Positions 1-6,372 of a DNA stretch of 8,855 nucleotides are shown here, one piece after another. The first letter of the stretch is position 1. Every line of letters begins with the position of its first letter. The position numbers and the translations under genes were made by a program. Source of the stretch: an uncultured Oscillospiraceae bacterium (GTDB lineage: Bacteria; Bacillota; Clostridia; Oscillospirales; Oscillospiraceae); the NCBI GenBank assembly GCA_934515035.1, contig CAKSXP010000066.1, positions 1-8,855 of the forward strand, given 5' to 3'. Below the pieces are notes generated by a model, which was not told where the DNA came from, did not search any database, and worked only from the letters and a program-made list of their open reading frames with translations.

Positions 1-158
1 TTTGACAGATCCAGCATGGCAAAGCAGAATTTTTCCCACGGTGACAATGTCATCTGTAACGGGTCGCCCTCACGGATACGCATAGTACGGCGTATCTCCT
101 TCGGGATCACGACCCGGCCAAGGTCGTCTATGCGGCGTACGATTCCGGTTGCTTTCAT
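1..158 (-). CDS. SpoVT/AbrB-like transcriptional regulator, N-terminal part (runs off window)
   Basis: This is the first 52 codons of a swapped-hairpin AbrB/SpoVT-type DNA-binding protein. It opens MKATGIVRRIDDLGRVVIPK and continues EIRRTMRIREGDPL, which is nearly the textbook AbrB-fold DNA-binding motif of Bacillota. ATG at 158 is preceded by AGGAGG (170-175) with an 11-nt spacer. In SpoVT and relatives this domain binds DNA as a dimer and a C-terminal sensor domain follows; that part lies outside the window. From residue 35 the sequence reads QMTLSPWEKFCFAM, which does not match the usual continuation (EI-T-D-GEVIFKKYSP). The protein could therefore be a variant subfamily, a frameshifted copy, or carry a different C-terminal part. 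The gene is separated from the upstream operon by a strong terminator, so it is probably a separate unit. Its family is clear; its intactness is not. Confidence 0.8.
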   Translation of the reverse strand, partial: MKATGIVRRIDDLGRVVIPKEIRRTMRIREGDPLQMTLSPWEKFCFAMLDLS

Positions 159-169
159 TATATTAATTT

Positions 170-175
170 CCTCCT
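170..175 (-). promoter_or_regulatory. Ribosome binding site of the SpoVT/AbrB-like gene
   Basis: A perfect AGGAGG on the minus strand lies 11 nt upstream of the ATG at 158. The spacer is on the long side but acceptable. It fixes the start at the codon that begins the MKATGIVRR motif. Confidence 0.7.
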
Positions 176-199
176 GTTGCGTTTTCTGTTTACAGGAGC

Positions 200-228
200 T
201 AGTATTTGTCGGTAATTCTTTCATATGC
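200..228 (-). promoter_or_regulatory. Possible sigma-G/F-like (forespore) promoter for the AbrB-like gene
   Basis: On the minus strand GCATA (224-228) is followed by a 17-nt spacer and AATACTA (200-206). This resembles the sigma-G pattern of a GNATR -35 element and a CATNNTA -10 element, with A in place of the first C. A good sigma-A pair was not found between the terminator and the RBS. Some spoVT-type genes are known to be forespore-expressed, which fits, but the match is short and could be chance. Confidence 0.3.
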
Positions 229-261
229 GACAAATTTATCATTGGCGCATTTTGGATATCA

Positions 262-303
262 AACAAAAACGGCATCAAAGGAAATCGCTTTCCTTTGATG
301 CCG
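262..303 (-). terminator. Rho-independent terminator of the operon
   Basis: Positions 270-284 and 289-303 form a perfect 15-bp inverted repeat with a 4-nt loop (285-288). On the minus strand it is followed by TTTTTGTT (262-269). It begins 12 nt after the stop codon of the flavodoxin-ferredoxin gene, the expected place for an operon terminator. There is no T-run on the plus-strand side, so it is directional. Confidence 0.9.
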
Positions 304-315
304 CTGATTTATCTG

Positions 316-1368
316 TCAGGGAATTTCCTTGTGTCTGGGGTGGCTTGTCACCATCTCCCATGGAGTCAGAATGCTGACCTCCTCCTCGGGGAGTATGCGG
401 CGGAAACGGCCGACGGCCTCCGCAAGGTCGAGCTGAGTGCTCATGCCGGGGCGCTTTGCCATCTCGGGGTCCGGCTTGCGGAAGTTGAACTCGAGCGCGC
501 CGGTCGGGCAGACACCCTCGCAGAACAGGCAGAGCTCACAATTGTGGGAACGTATCACCGGGACCTTTTCGCCCTCGACGGCGACGATGTTCTCACACCA
601 GCAGGCCTTTACGCAGCGGTGACAGCCGATGCACTTTTCGGGGTTGATGCGCAGCTGCTCCGACAGGCGGCCCTTGCCCTTCTCCACGTTCTCAACGCCC
701 TCGATCTGGCAGACATATTCCATCGTCGTGGGATACGGAAGGATATACGGCTCCTCGGGGGCCTGATCCTCCTCGGGTATCTCCGGCGCCGCGGGCATTT
801 CCTCGGGCTTGAAAATGAAGGGGTGTCCGACACCGTATATCTCGTCGGAAGTCTCCTTGGAGTGGAGCTTGGGGATGATATCTGTGCGTCCCTCGTTCAC
901 CTTTTCGCTGTGGCGCGCCATCGCCTCGCCGAAAGCTCGGGCGTCTTCAAGGTCGTACTCGTCGGGGTGTCCGTCGGAGAACCAGGGCTTTCCGTGTCCG
1001 GGAACGCTCGCCTGGCCGTACCAGTCCTTCCAGCCGAGGACGGTCAGTCCCTTATCCAGCAGCGGTTGGACGCCGCGGTTTATGCAGCGGCCGGGAAGTA
1101 TGCCGTGGGTGCAGAAAAAGAACGCGTGCTTGCCCCTGACAGCCTCGGGCAGGGCGTTTATATGCCAGATGACGTTGGTTATCGGGCTGCTGCTCCAAAC
1201 GCAGCTGCCGATGCCGACAAGGTCGTACTCGAGCCAATCCTCGGGCTTTACATCCCTGAGCGACTTGACATCGCACTGTCCGGTGCGCCTTCTGATGCCC
1301 TCGCCGATGGCAAGCGCTATCTTTTTTGTATTGCCCGTCTGGGAATAGAATATGACCAGGCTCTTCAT
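316..1368 (-). CDS. Flavodoxin fused to a two-cluster (2[4Fe-4S]) ferredoxin
   Basis: A 350-residue cytoplasmic electron carrier. Residues 1 to about 160 are a flavodoxin-like domain with the FMN phosphate loop SQTGNT at 9-14. Residues about 180-235 are a Pro/Glu-rich linker. Residues 240-295 are a bacterial-type ferredoxin with Cys 246, 249, 252, 256 and Cys 277, 280, 283, 287, each spaced CX2CX2CX3C. The second set is followed by the usual Pro (288); the first lacks it and has Trp-Cys (C258). A tail of about 55 residues follows. It resembles the EFR1-type flavodoxin-ferredoxin proteins of clostridia but is longer. The start at 1368 is chosen because AGGAGGG (1376-1382) lies 7 nt upstream; an in-frame GTG at 1401 would put this RBS inside the gene. 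It is the last gene of the operon, 96 nt after a flavoenzyme needing electrons, so it is plausibly the donor or partner of that enzyme (inference). Domain assignment is firm; partner is not proven. Confidence 0.9.
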   Translation of the reverse strand: MKSLVIFYSQTGNTKKIALAIGEGIRRRTGQCDVKSLRDVKPEDWLEYDLVGIGSCVWSSSPITNVIWHINALPEAVRGKHAFFFCTHGILPGRCINRGVQPLLDKGLTVLGWKDWYGQASVPGHGKPWFSDGHPDEYDLEDARAFGEAMARHSEKVNEGRTDIIPKLHSKETSDEIYGVGHPFIFKPEEMPAAPEIPEEDQAPEEPYILPYPTTMEYVCQIEGVENVEKGKGRLSEQLRINPEKCIGCHRCVKACWCENIVAVEGEKVPVIRSHNCELCLFCEGVCPTGALEFNFRKPDPEMAKRPGMSTQLDLAEAVGRFRRILPEEEVSILTPWEMVTSHPRHKEIP

Positions 1369-1375
1369 GGGTATT

Positions 1376-1382
1376 CCCTCCT
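1376..1382 (-). promoter_or_regulatory. Ribosome binding site deciding the flavodoxin-ferredoxin start
   Basis: AGGAGGG on the minus strand, 7 nt upstream of ATG 1368. It supports starting at MKSLVIFYSQTGNT, where flavodoxin homology begins, and argues against the upstream GTG at 1401. Confidence 0.75.
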
Positions 1383-1406
1383 GTATTAGTGTTTCTCCCA
1401 CGCAGA

Positions 1407-1426
1407 CCGGCGGCCTTGACCGCCGG
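1407..1426 (-). other. Intercistronic GC-rich hairpin
   Basis: CCGGCGG (1407-1413) and CCGCCGG (1420-1426) form a perfect 7-bp all-GC stem with a 6-nt loop, between the flavoenzyme stop and the flavodoxin-ferredoxin RBS. There is no T-run after it on the minus strand, so it is not a typical terminator. It could stabilise or process the mRNA, or modestly reduce read-through into the last gene. Confidence 0.5.
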
Positions 1427-1464
1427 CCAGCGCTTTAGGGAGTGAGAAGAAAGGAGCTGAAAGC

Positions 1465-3492
1465 TTATTTATCGATTCCGATGATGGCATAGTAGCCGGA
1501 GGTCGTGCAGTGCTTGATCTTGCCGACCTTGCGGCAGTCGCCTATCATCTTGACATAGGGCGCCAGGCCGAGGAACTTCTGTGCTTCCTCGGAGTTGGAC
1601 TTCATGCCGGAGGCGAAGATGACCGTATCCGCGTTCACGACGACCTCGCTGCCGTCGCTGTTGACGCAGCGGACACCGTTGTCGAGAACCTCTCTGCAAT
1701 CGCAGTTGTAGAGAACGTCTACCGGGCGCTCATAGGACGCGAAATCCTGGAGCATCATCGGGATGGGGTTGTAAATGCCCATCATGATGTTCTCGTGCGG
1801 GGCCAGAACGCCGCGGCGGTTGACGATCGTGACCTTCTTGCCCTCGTTGGCCAGATGCAGCGCCAGCTCGCAGCCGGTGATGCCGCCGCCGACGATGGCA
1901 ACGGTGTCGCCGATGCGTTCGGGCTCGTCAAAAGCCTGCATGACGTCCAGAGCAAGGGGTTTGCCTGCGCCGGGGACATTGGGAACGACGGGGTGAGAAC
2001 CGACCGCGATGATAAGGGCATAGGGGTCGAGCTCCCTGATGAGCTCCGGAGTTGCCTCGGTGTTAAGCAGGACCTTGATGTTCTCCTTGTCGTGCATACG
2101 GAAGATCATGTTGTCGCGGAAGCGCTTGATATCGCTCTTGATGGAGTCGTTGTCCGCGAAGCGGGTCAGTCCGCCGAGACGGCCGGTCTTTTCGATCAGC
2201 GTTACGTCGTGGCCCTTGTCCGCGGCGACCTCGGCCGCCTTCATGCCGGCCATACCGCCGCCGATTATGACGACCTTGCGCGGATTCTCGCTCTTTTCGA
2301 GCTTCCAGACCAGATCGGTGTAGTAACGCTCGGGGTTGATGGGGTTGACGCCGCACTCGTTGCCCTCATAGCAGCCGTAGCAGCGGATGCAGGTGTTGCA
2401 GTATTCGCCCTTGCCCTCAAGGACCTTGCGCGGGAAATAGGGATCGGAGATATTGAACTGGCGGGCGGCGGTGACGAAGTCGGCGGTGCCTTCCGCGATT
2501 ATCTGCTCGGCCTTCTCGGGATCGTTGACGCTATTGCACATGGCTATGGGCGTCTTGATGCCGGCGGCCTTGATCTTCTTGCAGGCCTCTTCATTGTAGA
2601 AGTTGCGGCGGAACGGGGGCGCGCACATGACCTGGTTCGCAACGGGGTCAAAGTGAACGCCGGTGGAGACATGGAAGATATCGACACTTCCGTCGGCCTC
2701 AAGCAGTTTGAGGAACTCGACGCTCTCGTCAACGGTTATGCCGTCGCCCTCGGGCCAGCCCTCTTCAACGCTGAAGCGGTACTCGATGAGGAAATCCTCG
2801 CCGACAGCATCGCGGATGCGGCGCAGGCACTCGATGGTGAAGCGGCAGCGGTTCTCAAGGCTTCCGCCGTATTCGTCCGTGCGGTGGTTGGTGTGGCGGG
2901 AGCGGAACTGGTCCTGGATATGGGCGTGGCCGCCGTGGATCAGAACGCCGTCGAGGCCGAGCTTTTTGGCCTGAACGCAGCACTTGACGAAGTCGTCATA
3001 TGTACGCTCGATCTGCTCCTTTGTCATCTCGGGCACGACGGTGCCGTCGGGACGGACATACTCGCTGGGACTGAACGGCGGGAGAACGTCGTCGCCGCGG
3101 TCGAACATACCGCTGTGGTCAAACTCGGTGAAGATGAGAGTGTCGTACTGATGGCAGCGGCGGACAAGGAACTCTATGCTCTTGTCGGACTCCATCGACA
3201 GGCCGAGGTCGGGGCCGCCCTGTCCCGGAGGGCCGAAATCGCGCGGGCTGTAAAAGTCAAGGCGCTTTCCGCCGTAACCGGCGTTGTGGCGGTTAACGGG
3301 GTGGTCGCCGGTTATCACGCGGGCGGAGCCGCCGCGCGCCAGCGCTTCATAATACTCGATGTTGGCCTTGTGCAGATAATAGCCGGTGTTGTCCTCGGGA
3401 CCGTAGCCGAGAGGCGCTGTTATCATGCGGTTCTTGAATACCTTGCCGCGCACGATGAGCGGCTTTGACAGGTTCGGATATCTTGCCTGCAT
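1465..3492 (-). CDS. Old yellow enzyme / 2,4-dienoyl-CoA reductase-like flavin oxidoreductase with Fe-S motif
   Basis: A 675-residue cytoplasmic oxidoreductase of the FadH/BaiCD/enoate reductase family. These carry FMN, a [4Fe-4S] cluster and FAD, and use NAD(P)H to reduce C=C bonds. Residues 1 to about 360 are the FMN TIM barrel, with RTDEYGGSLENR at 204-215 and the Arg 344 FMN-phosphate region. The cysteine motif covers 365-380. Residues 405-675 are an FAD/NAD(P) module with dinucleotide motifs GGGMAG (411-416) and GGGITG (535-540). Two features are odd. The active-site segment that reads HGAHGYL in many relatives is HGGHAHI (186-192), so the usual Tyr is His 191. The cluster cysteines are compressed: C368-X2-C371-X2-C374-X5-C380-GVNP, with an extra C365, against about 11 residues before the last Cys in FadH. 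Start ATG 3492 has AAAGGAG 8 nt upstream. It lies 29 nt after the nucleotidase-domain gene and before its likely electron carrier. Substrate unknown; a dienoyl-CoA substrate should not be assumed. Confidence 0.9.
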   Translation of the reverse strand: MQARYPNLSKPLIVRGKVFKNRMITAPLGYGPEDNTGYYLHKANIEYYEALARGGSARVITGDHPVNRHNAGYGGKRLDFYSPRDFGPPGQGGPDLGLSMESDKSIEFLVRRCHQYDTLIFTEFDHSGMFDRGDDVLPPFSPSEYVRPDGTVVPEMTKEQIERTYDDFVKCCVQAKKLGLDGVLIHGGHAHIQDQFRSRHTNHRTDEYGGSLENRCRFTIECLRRIRDAVGEDFLIEYRFSVEEGWPEGDGITVDESVEFLKLLEADGSVDIFHVSTGVHFDPVANQVMCAPPFRRNFYNEEACKKIKAAGIKTPIAMCNSVNDPEKAEQIIAEGTADFVTAARQFNISDPYFPRKVLEGKGEYCNTCIRCYGCYEGNECGVNPINPERYYTDLVWKLEKSENPRKVVIIGGGMAGMKAAEVAADKGHDVTLIEKTGRLGGLTRFADNDSIKSDIKRFRDNMIFRMHDKENIKVLLNTEATPELIRELDPYALIIAVGSHPVVPNVPGAGKPLALDVMQAFDEPERIGDTVAIVGGGITGCELALHLANEGKKVTIVNRRGVLAPHENIMMGIYNPIPMMLQDFASYERPVDVLYNCDCREVLDNGVRCVNSDGSEVVVNADTVIFASGMKSNSEEAQKFLGLAPYVKMIGDCRKVGKIKHCTTSGYYAIIGIDK

Positions 3493-3500
3493 TATATTCT

Positions 3501-3507
3501 CTCCTTT
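3501..3507 (-). promoter_or_regulatory. Ribosome binding site of the flavoenzyme gene
   Basis: AAAGGAG on the minus strand, 8 nt upstream of the ATG at 3492, inside the 29-nt gap after the nucleotidase-domain gene. Confidence 0.65.
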
Positions 3508-3521
3508 GGAATCGAAATTGT

Positions 3522-4400
3522 TCAGCGGCGCTTTCTGCGGACGAACTTTCCGCCCTCCGCTTCACGCGCGTAATATACATTGAACTTAATGTCTTTGAAT
3601 CTGAAGCTGACTACAAGGAATATCACTATCAGCGCGATCACTATGACCGGCAGAACGCCCTTTGGCAGAGCGTCCACGGCCCAATTGTCGTTGACGCCTA
3701 TCGCCCGGATCCGGCCCGCGTCAAAGCTGACGTTTCCGGCGGCGATATAATCCGCGACGGCTTCGCTCAGGCTCATTCCCGTGGGTCCATACTCCGTTTC
3801 GGCCGAATAGCCCCAGCCGCCGGAGAGCATATGCTCCGTGGCCGCAAGGGTTATGACCGTATCCTCGTCGTCCGGCAGAACGGACCTCCCGTCGGACAGC
3901 TCGAGCCGGTAGATGCGCTCGCCCGGATTGGCGGAGCCGTCATAGACCAGCTTCATCCCGGACAACTGCGGAAACCCTCCGAAGTCGGAGGCCGTCCTGT
4001 CGATCGTATCGCTCTTTCTGTCAACGGTTATGTGCGAAAGCGCGCCCTCGATCAGCCGGCACAGCTGCGCCGCGCTGACCTGAGCGACGGCAAGCTCCCG
4101 GTCGTTTGAAAAAACGGCTCGGATATCGTCGTATGTGACCACGTTTGCGGGGAAGTCCGCCGCAAGATCGCCGCTGTTCACGATGGCGGCGTCGGCGCCG
4201 AGGCTGTACCGGACGGCGTCCGCCGCATATGAGCCAAGGTCACACTCCGAACTGCCGGCAACAGTCCAGTCAGTGGATGACAGGGACGCGCCGACGGGTC
4301 CTGCCGTGTCGCTTTCCTCCCACGCGGCAGACGCGGAAAAGGAAAACAGGCACACAGCCAGCACAAACGCCGATATATATCTGAGTGTTGAATGCTTCAT
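3522..4400 (-). CDS. Exported, membrane-anchored stand-alone 5'-nucleotidase C-terminal domain protein
   Basis: A 292-residue protein. Residues 1-25 are a signal peptide (charged start, hydrophobic core, ASA cleavage site at 23-25). Residues about 37-235 match the 5'-nucleotidase C-terminal domain: ECDLGSYAADAV at 52-63, NSGDLAADF at 75-83, TYDDIRAVF at 89-97, FPQLSGMKLVYD at 143-154, and GGWGY at 194-198. Residues about 248-266 are one membrane helix, followed by a basic tail ending RRKRR. The predicted topology is domain outside, tail inside. The N-terminal metallophosphatase domain that does catalysis in UshA-type enzymes is absent, since the C-domain begins almost directly after the signal peptide. 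Ligand positions are also changed: the Arg of the N-G-G-x-R motif is Ala 80 and the Asp of GGDGY is Trp 196. It is therefore more likely a binding, scaffold or regulatory protein than a nucleotidase. ATG 4400 has only a weak RBS (AGAGAG close by). It begins 12 nt after the OppF-like stop, so coupled translation is likely. Confidence 0.8.
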   Translation of the reverse strand: MKHSTLRYISAFVLAVCLFSFSASAAWEESDTAGPVGASLSSTDWTVAGSSECDLGSYAADAVRYSLGADAAIVNSGDLAADFPANVVTYDDIRAVFSNDRELAVAQVSAAQLCRLIEGALSHITVDRKSDTIDRTASDFGGFPQLSGMKLVYDGSANPGERIYRLELSDGRSVLPDDEDTVITLAATEHMLSGGWGYSAETEYGPTGMSLSEAVADYIAAGNVSFDAGRIRAIGVNDNWAVDALPKGVLPVIVIALIVIFLVVSFRFKDIKFNVYYAREAEGGKFVRRKRR

Positions 4401-4412
4401 GACTCTCTGTGA

Positions 4413-5387
4413 TTATTTTTCCTGAAGTCCGTTGATCTCCCTCACATAGTGGCAGGCCACAAAATGCTCCGGCTCTATTTCTTCATAGGTCGGCATCTCG
4501 GTAAGGCACTTATCCTTGGCATAGGGGCAGCGGTTTGCAAAGCGGCATCCCGGCTTGGGGTTGACAGGGCTGGTAAGTTCGCCCTGCATGATGATGCGCT
4601 TTCTCTCGCTGTGCAGTGAGGGAACGGGGATCGCGGAGAGCAGGCCCTTGGTGTAGGGGTGGTAGGGATGCTCAAAAAGGGTCTTGGACGGGCATTTCTC
4701 GACCATCGAGCCAACGTACATGACGAGGATGTCGTCGGAAATATGCTTGACGACGGAAAGGTCATGCGTGACGAAGATATAGGTCAGGCCCTGCTGCTCC
4801 TGAAGGTCCTGCAAAAGGTTCAGGACCTGAGCCTGGATCGAGACGTCGAGCGCGGAGACCGGCTCGTCGCAGACGATGAGCTGCGGATCCAGCGCCAGAG
4901 CGCAGGCGATGCCGACGCGCTGACGGCGTCCACCGTCCAGTTCGTGCGGATAGGAATAGGCATAGCGGCGGGCGATGCCGACGGTGTCCATCAGCTCGAA
5001 CACGCGCTTTTTCAGCTCGTCCCTTGATTTATAGATGCGATAGGTCTTGAGCGGATCGGCGATCAGCTCATAAATGCAGTAACGGGGGTTGAGGGAGGAA
5101 TAGGGGTCCTGAAAGATGATCTGCATCTCCTTCTGGAGCTCGCGGCGGCGGCGTCCCTTTGCCTGCGTTACATCCTCTGCCTTGAAATATATCTTGCCGT
5201 CCGTTGCGGGCAGAAGGCCCAGAACGGTGCGTCCGAGAGTCGATTTGCCGCAGCCGGATTCGCCGACGACGCCCAGCGTCTTTCCCTCGTTTATCGTAAA
5301 GCCGACATCATCGACCGCGTGCAGGGACCCGCCCGGAGTCTTGAAATACTTTTTCAGGTGCTCAACTCTGAGGATCTCATTAGCCAT
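4413..5387 (-). CDS. oppF: Peptide-type ABC transporter ATPase, OppF/DppF-like
   Basis: A 324-residue ATPase that with the OppD-like protein drives import through the two permeases at the inner face of the membrane. Visible motifs: Walker A GESGCGKST (42-50), Q-loop Gln 93, signature LDGGR (150-154), Walker B LIVCDE (170-175), H-loop His 208. The signature differs from the usual LSGGQ; LDGGRRQR is, from recall, a variant seen in clostridial OppF-type proteins. The C-terminal oligopeptide-transporter domain keeps four cysteines (281, 287, 294, 312), the arrangement that binds a [4Fe-4S] cluster in some Opp/Dpp ATPases. The start at 5387 overlaps the OppD-like gene by 8 nt and has AAAGGAG (5398-5404) 10 nt upstream. 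The family is certain; whether the cargo is peptide, nickel, heme, glycan or another molecule cannot be read from it. Confidence 0.93.
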   Translation of the reverse strand: MANEILRVEHLKKYFKTPGGSLHAVDDVGFTINEGKTLGVVGESGCGKSTLGRTVLGLLPATDGKIYFKAEDVTQAKGRRRRELQKEMQIIFQDPYSSLNPRYCIYELIADPLKTYRIYKSRDELKKRVFELMDTVGIARRYAYSYPHELDGGRRQRVGIACALALDPQLIVCDEPVSALDVSIQAQVLNLLQDLQEQQGLTYIFVTHDLSVVKHISDDILVMYVGSMVEKCPSKTLFEHPYHPYTKGLLSAIPVPSLHSERKRIIMQGELTSPVNPKPGCRFANRCPYAKDKCLTEMPTYEEIEPEHFVACHYVREINGLQEK

Positions 5388-6360
5388 TTGCTTTTATCTC
5401 CTTTCCGGAGTATTTGAGGCAGCGGACGAAATGTCCGGGCTCGATCTCATACAGCCCGGGGTGCTTGCAGGAGCATTCGTTTGTGGCTTCCGGGCATCTC
5501 GGGTGGAACGGGCAGCCGTCGGGCAGCTCTGTCGGGTCGGGCATAAGGCCCATTATCGGCTTGAGGCGGTGAACATCGACCTCAAGGTTGGGCAGCGAAC
5601 CGAACAGGCCCTCGGTGTACGGGTGCGCGGTGGAGTCAAAGATATACTCGATCTTTCCGTATTCGACGATCTCGCCGGCATACATGATCGCGACCTTATC
5701 GCAGGTCTCCGCAACGACGCCGAGGTCGTGGGTGATGAGCAGCATCGAGGAGCCGAGCTTTTCCTTCAGCTCGCGCATCATATCCAGCACCTGCGCCTGA
5801 ATGGTGACGTCCAGAGCCGTCGTCGGTTCGTCGGCCAGCAGCAGCTTCGGCGAGCAGGCCAGCGCCATTGCGATGACGACGCGCTGCTTCATTCCGCCGG
5901 AGAACTGGTGCGGATATTCGCGTCCGCGCGCGGCGGGGATGCCGACCATCTCGAGCGTGGCGCGGGCCTTTTCGATCGCTTCCGCCTGCGAGCAGTGCTC
6001 GTGGATGGCGATGACCTCCGCGATCTGATACTCAACGGTAAACACCGGGTTCAGCGCGGTCATGGGGTCCTGGAATATCATGGACACCTGGTTTCCGCGC
6101 ATCGCGTGCAGCTCGTTCTCGTTCATTTCGAGAACGTTCTTGCCGTCGAAGATTATCTCGCCGCCGCCGATAACGGCGGGAGGCGTCGGCAGAAGGTTCA
6201 GTATGCTCAGCGCGGTCGTCGTCTTTCCGGCGCCGGTCTCGCCGACGAGGCCGAGAGTTTCGCCCGCCTCTATCTCCAGACTGACGTCCGAAACGGCGTG
6301 GACGATGCCGTCCATCGTCTCATATCTGACTGTAAGATTCTTTATTTCCAATAAGCTCAT
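5380..6360 (-). CDS. oppD: Peptide-type ABC transporter ATPase, OppD/DppD-like
   Basis: A 326-residue ATPase subunit. Motifs: Walker A GETGAGKTT (40-48), Q-loop Gln 97, canonical signature FSGGM (153-157), Walker B LLLADE (173-178), H-loop His 211. The C-terminal oligopeptide-transporter region has Cys 283, 289, 296, 298 and 314, compatible with a [4Fe-4S] cluster as described for some Opp/Dpp ATPases. With a standard signature here and LDGGR in the OppF-like partner, the two ATP sites of the heterodimer are probably not equal (inference). ATG 6360 has GAGGAGG 7 nt upstream, overlapping the OppC stop codon; the gap to OppC is 12 nt. The protein's end overlaps the OppF-like start by 8 nt. Confidence 0.94.
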   Translation of the reverse strand: MSLLEIKNLTVRYETMDGIVHAVSDVSLEIEAGETLGLVGETGAGKTTTALSILNLLPTPPAVIGGGEIIFDGKNVLEMNENELHAMRGNQVSMIFQDPMTALNPVFTVEYQIAEVIAIHEHCSQAEAIEKARATLEMVGIPAARGREYPHQFSGGMKQRVVIAMALACSPKLLLADEPTTALDVTIQAQVLDMMRELKEKLGSSMLLITHDLGVVAETCDKVAIMYAGEIVEYGKIEYIFDSTAHPYTEGLFGSLPNLEVDVHRLKPIMGLMPDPTELPDGCPFHPRCPEATNECSCKHPGLYEIEPGHFVRCLKYSGKEIKANG

Positions 6361-6372
6361 TGCTTGCCCTCC

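Noticed and set aside
270..303. The 15-bp inverted repeat as an operator or mobile-element end
   Set aside because: Its distance to the stop codon and the one-sided T-run fit a terminator, and there is no second copy or transposase in the window.
16..1389. Plus-strand open frame of 457 codons
   Set aside because: It lies opposite the flavodoxin-ferredoxin gene, runs through the terminator and the AbrB-like gene, lacks an RBS, and its protein has no recognisable family. It is an antisense artefact of high G+C codon use.
1369..1401. Upstream GTG start (1401) for the flavodoxin-ferredoxin
   Set aside because: It would place the strong AGGAGGG RBS inside the coding region and add 11 residues not seen in flavodoxins; no RBS precedes it.
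1510..3468. Plus-strand open frame of 652 codons
   Set aside because: It is fully antisense to the flavoenzyme gene, whose motifs, RBS and operon position are clear. Its Ala/Val/Asp-rich low-information translation is typical of a shadow frame.
3465..4109. Plus-strand open frame of 214 codons
   Set aside because: Antisense to the nucleotidase-domain gene, which has a clear signal peptide, family motifs and membrane helix.
5116..6354. Plus-strand open frame of 412 codons
   Set aside because: Antisense to the two ATPase genes, with no motif and no RBS; shadow of GC-rich coding sequence.
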